Shown here one piece after another: positions 5,513-6,566 of a DNA stretch of 6,566 nucleotides. The DNA is from Micrococcales bacterium (lineage in GTDB: Bacteria > Actinomycetota > Actinomycetes > Actinomycetales > Cellulomonadaceae). The notes below the pieces were generated by a model that ran no database searches, was not told the origin of the DNA, and was given only the letters and a program-made list of their open reading frames with translations. Location of the stretch: assembly GCA_009783975.1 (NCBI GenBank), contig WRCL01000108.1, positions 1 through 6,566 of the forward strand, in the 5' to 3' direction. The first letter of the stretch is position 1; each line of letters starts with the position of its first letter. The translations under genes and the position numbers were made by a program.

Positions 5513-5973
5513 CACGGAAGGTTGTCCTTCCCGGGCCACGGGGCGAGCGGGTCGTCGACCAGCTGGTTACCATCAGGGCCGATGGCGAAGGCGAAGTGGT
5601 ACAGGATCTCCGCGGCCGGGTCTTCGGCGACCTTGTCCGGGTACTGTTCGAACATGCACTGGAGGTAGGCGCGGACCTGCCGCTGCGCCTCCCACTCCGG
5701 CTCGGTGTTGGTGATCCCGTCGTCGTCCTCGACAGGAGCGTTGTAGAGCTCGGCGGTCAGTGTGTACCCGAGTTTCTCCGACGCGCAGCCGAACAGCACG
5801 GACTGTTCCTCGTCGGTCCAGGGGATCTCGGCCGGCTCGTCGGTGGCAGCGTCCAGCGACGGGTCGGACACATCATCGGAGGCTCCAGAGCAGCCGGAAA
5901 CCAGCAAGATGCCGACAAGGACGGCGAGAAGCCGGGTCCCAGTCGGCATCCTGATGGCGTGTGTGCTAGCCAC
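5512..5973 (-). CDS. Small two-cysteine lipoprotein (tandem paralogue 1)
   Basis: 153 residues from GTG at 5973. The signal has a hydrophobic core LLAVLVGILLVSGC with Cys28 as the predicted lipid anchor, followed by an acidic linker (30-50). The mature domain PWTDEEQ... carries LFGCASEKLGYTLT (60-73) and YLQCMFEQYPD (103-113), then the ending DDPLAPWPGK plus DNLP. The GTG overlaps the TAG of the upstream gene by one base (TAGTG), just as the next gene overlaps this one. An AAGGG lies 12 nt before it. A start at ATG 5949 would give a shorter but still valid signal peptide, so the choice is moderately sure. Function unknown; it sits between a secreted peptide gene and its own paralogue. Confidence 0.82.
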   Translation of the reverse strand: MASTHAIRMPTGTRLLAVLVGILLVSGCSGASDDVSDPSLDAATDEPAEIPWTDEEQSVLFGCASEKLGYTLTAELYNAPVEDDDGITNTEPEWEAQRQVRAYLQCMFEQYPDKVAEDPAAEILYHFAFAIGPDGNQLVDDPLAPWPGKDNLP

Positions 5974-6224
5974 TAGGAAGCGCAGCCCTTGTAGTCGGAG
6001 TTGGTGTGCAGGTACGCGTATCTCCGTTCTTTGGGCACATTGGAACCCATGTGTTGTTTCGAGAGAAACACATCGGTGCGCTTCCACCAGAGGGCGCCGT
6101 GGGTGTGGTTGCTCGTGCTGCACCGCGAGTCAGCGGTGGCGGCTGGGGCGAACGCGACTGCTCCGCCCACCAGCAGTGCGACAGCGAGGCCGGCCGCAGT
6201 GAGTCGTCTACCGATCGTGCGCAT
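5973..6224 (-). CDS. Small secreted two-cysteine protein, first gene of operon
   Basis: 83 residues. ATG at 6224 is preceded by AAGGAGG at 6-nt spacing, the best ribosome site in the window; the in-frame ATG at 6251 lies upstream of this site. The N-terminus is a Sec signal: basic MRTIGRR, hydrophobic 8-25, and a cleavage site after ATA (29-31). The lipobox is absent, so the product should be released. The mature chain would be 52 residues, starting DSRCSTS and ending DYKGCAS, with only two cysteines (35 and 81 of the precursor) near its two ends. One disulfide could cyclise almost the whole chain. It is rich in aromatic and basic residues (LWWKRTD, KERRYAYLH). A small exported peptide followed by lipoproteins recalls bacteriocin/immunity or signal/receptor arrangements, but nothing in the sequence proves this, and I do not recognise the family. 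Confidence 0.8.
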   Translation of the reverse strand: MRTIGRRLTAAGLAVALLVGGAVAFAPAATADSRCSTSNHTHGALWWKRTDVFLSKQHMGSNVPKERRYAYLHTNSDYKGCAS

Positions 6225-6251
6225 GTCGGGCCTCCTTGTGATCCAGGTCAT

Positions 6252-6265
6252 CCGAGGAATCTCGG
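6252..6265 (-). promoter_or_regulatory. Small hairpin in the operon 5' leader
   Basis: CCGAG and CTCGG pair around a 4-nt loop, between the predicted transcription start and the Shine-Dalgarno of the secreted-protein gene. It is a simple five-pair hairpin that may stabilise the leader. Confidence 0.35.
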
Positions 6266-6275
6266 CTACGCCGGT

Positions 6276-6305
6276 AACCTAGGTAAGGCTTGAGAGGCTT
6301 GTCAA
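6276..6305 (-). promoter_or_regulatory. Sigma-70-type promoter of the secreted-protein/lipoprotein operon
   Basis: A perfect -35 TTGACA (6305 to 6300) and -10 TAGGTT (6281 to 6276) are separated by 18 nt on the minus strand. Transcription should start near 6269, giving a leader of about 45 nt. The spacer holds two CAAGCCT copies nine bases apart, and the -10 overlaps an ACCTAGGT palindrome. Either could be an operator, but both are short. Confidence 0.7.
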
Positions 6306-6430
6306 GCACTCGAAGCAACTGTGGTCACCTGTTGTGGATCCTCCGGGCGTGACATGCGCACCGCTCCACCGCCGATCAGCCAGGTCTCGTGTGGCGGTGG
6401 TCGGTGTGTCGGCTGTCTGCGACGCGATTC
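6306..6430. other. Intergenic DNA upstream of the operon promoter
   Basis: No supported gene, RNA or repeat is seen here. A minus-strand frame (6302-6505) covers it but has no ribosome site, is Arg/Pro-rich, and would end inside the operon promoter. Confidence 0.5.
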
Positions 6431-6566
6431 ATGCACGGCACGCCCGATCTCGGACTCTACCGGATGGATGCCGCGGGCAGACTGGTCCCTGCTTGGACGT
6501 TGCACAGCTCGCAGACTGCGTCGCCAGCGACTGAGCCGACGGTCCGACGAGGTGCTGGTGGCGTCG
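6431..6566 (+). CDS. Possible start of a gene running off the right edge
   Basis: From ATG at 6431 the frame is open for 45 codons to the window end, starting MHGTPDLGLYRMDAAG. It stays open upstream to a stop at 6350-6352, so a start at a GTG such as 6389 is also possible. The early codons use mainly G or C in the third position, as in real genes here, but this weakens later. There is no convincing ribosome site and I recognise no domain. It may be a chance reading frame. Confidence 0.25.
   Translation, partial: MHGTPDLGLYRMDAAGRLVPAWTLHSSQTASPATEPTVRRGAGGV

Overview
The window is high-GC DNA with codon use, lipoprotein signals and a leaderless-type start that fit an actinobacterium. The 'CMKxQGF' lipoproteins and the family behind the 665-1396 gene suggest a member of the Micrococcales (Cellulomonas-like), but this is an inference from memory, not a search. 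No transposase, integrase, CRISPR array or rRNA is visible.

Layout. (i) 1-532, minus: a lipoprotein gene cut by the window edge. (ii) 665-1396, plus: a probably leaderless gene for a 243-residue protein of unknown function (DUF7873-like). (iii) 1397-1947: no protein gene, but the most interesting part of the window. Two hairpins directly follow the gene. Then come two RNA elements in tandem. In each, the 3' half of a tRNA (T-arm with TTCGAAT loop, then the acceptor 3' strand) lies BEFORE the 5' half (acceptor 5' strand, U8, D-arm). The acceptor stem is closed by a short loop, and the position of the anticodon arm is taken by an extended stem formed by the RNA's own ends. This is the architecture of bacterial YrlA-type Y RNAs, which mimic tRNA. 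A strong GC hairpin and then a 39-bp nested inverted repeat close the locus. No Ro60/TROVE gene is in the window, so the upstream protein is the only visible candidate partner.

(iv) 1948-2706, minus: a membrane-anchored protein with an internally repeated soluble domain. (v) 2809-4062, minus: a 417-residue protein with an unrecognised N-terminal half and a DUF6273-like C-terminal domain. (vi) 4205-6224, minus: a tight operon read from a good sigma-70-type promoter at 6276-6305. Its order is a small secreted two-cysteine protein, two tandem paralogous two-cysteine lipoproteins with one-base stop/start overlaps, and a larger 'CMKDQGF' lipoprotein. The last is a paralogue of the lipoprotein at the left edge, so the same family flanks the RNA/DUF7873 locus on both sides. 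(vii) 6306-6566: promoter-side intergenic DNA with, at most, the start of a plus-strand gene running off the edge.

The operon genes look like a cell-surface set (one secreted, three lipid-anchored) whose function cannot be read from sequence. The RNA locus is convergent with them and is probably an independent, inserted module.
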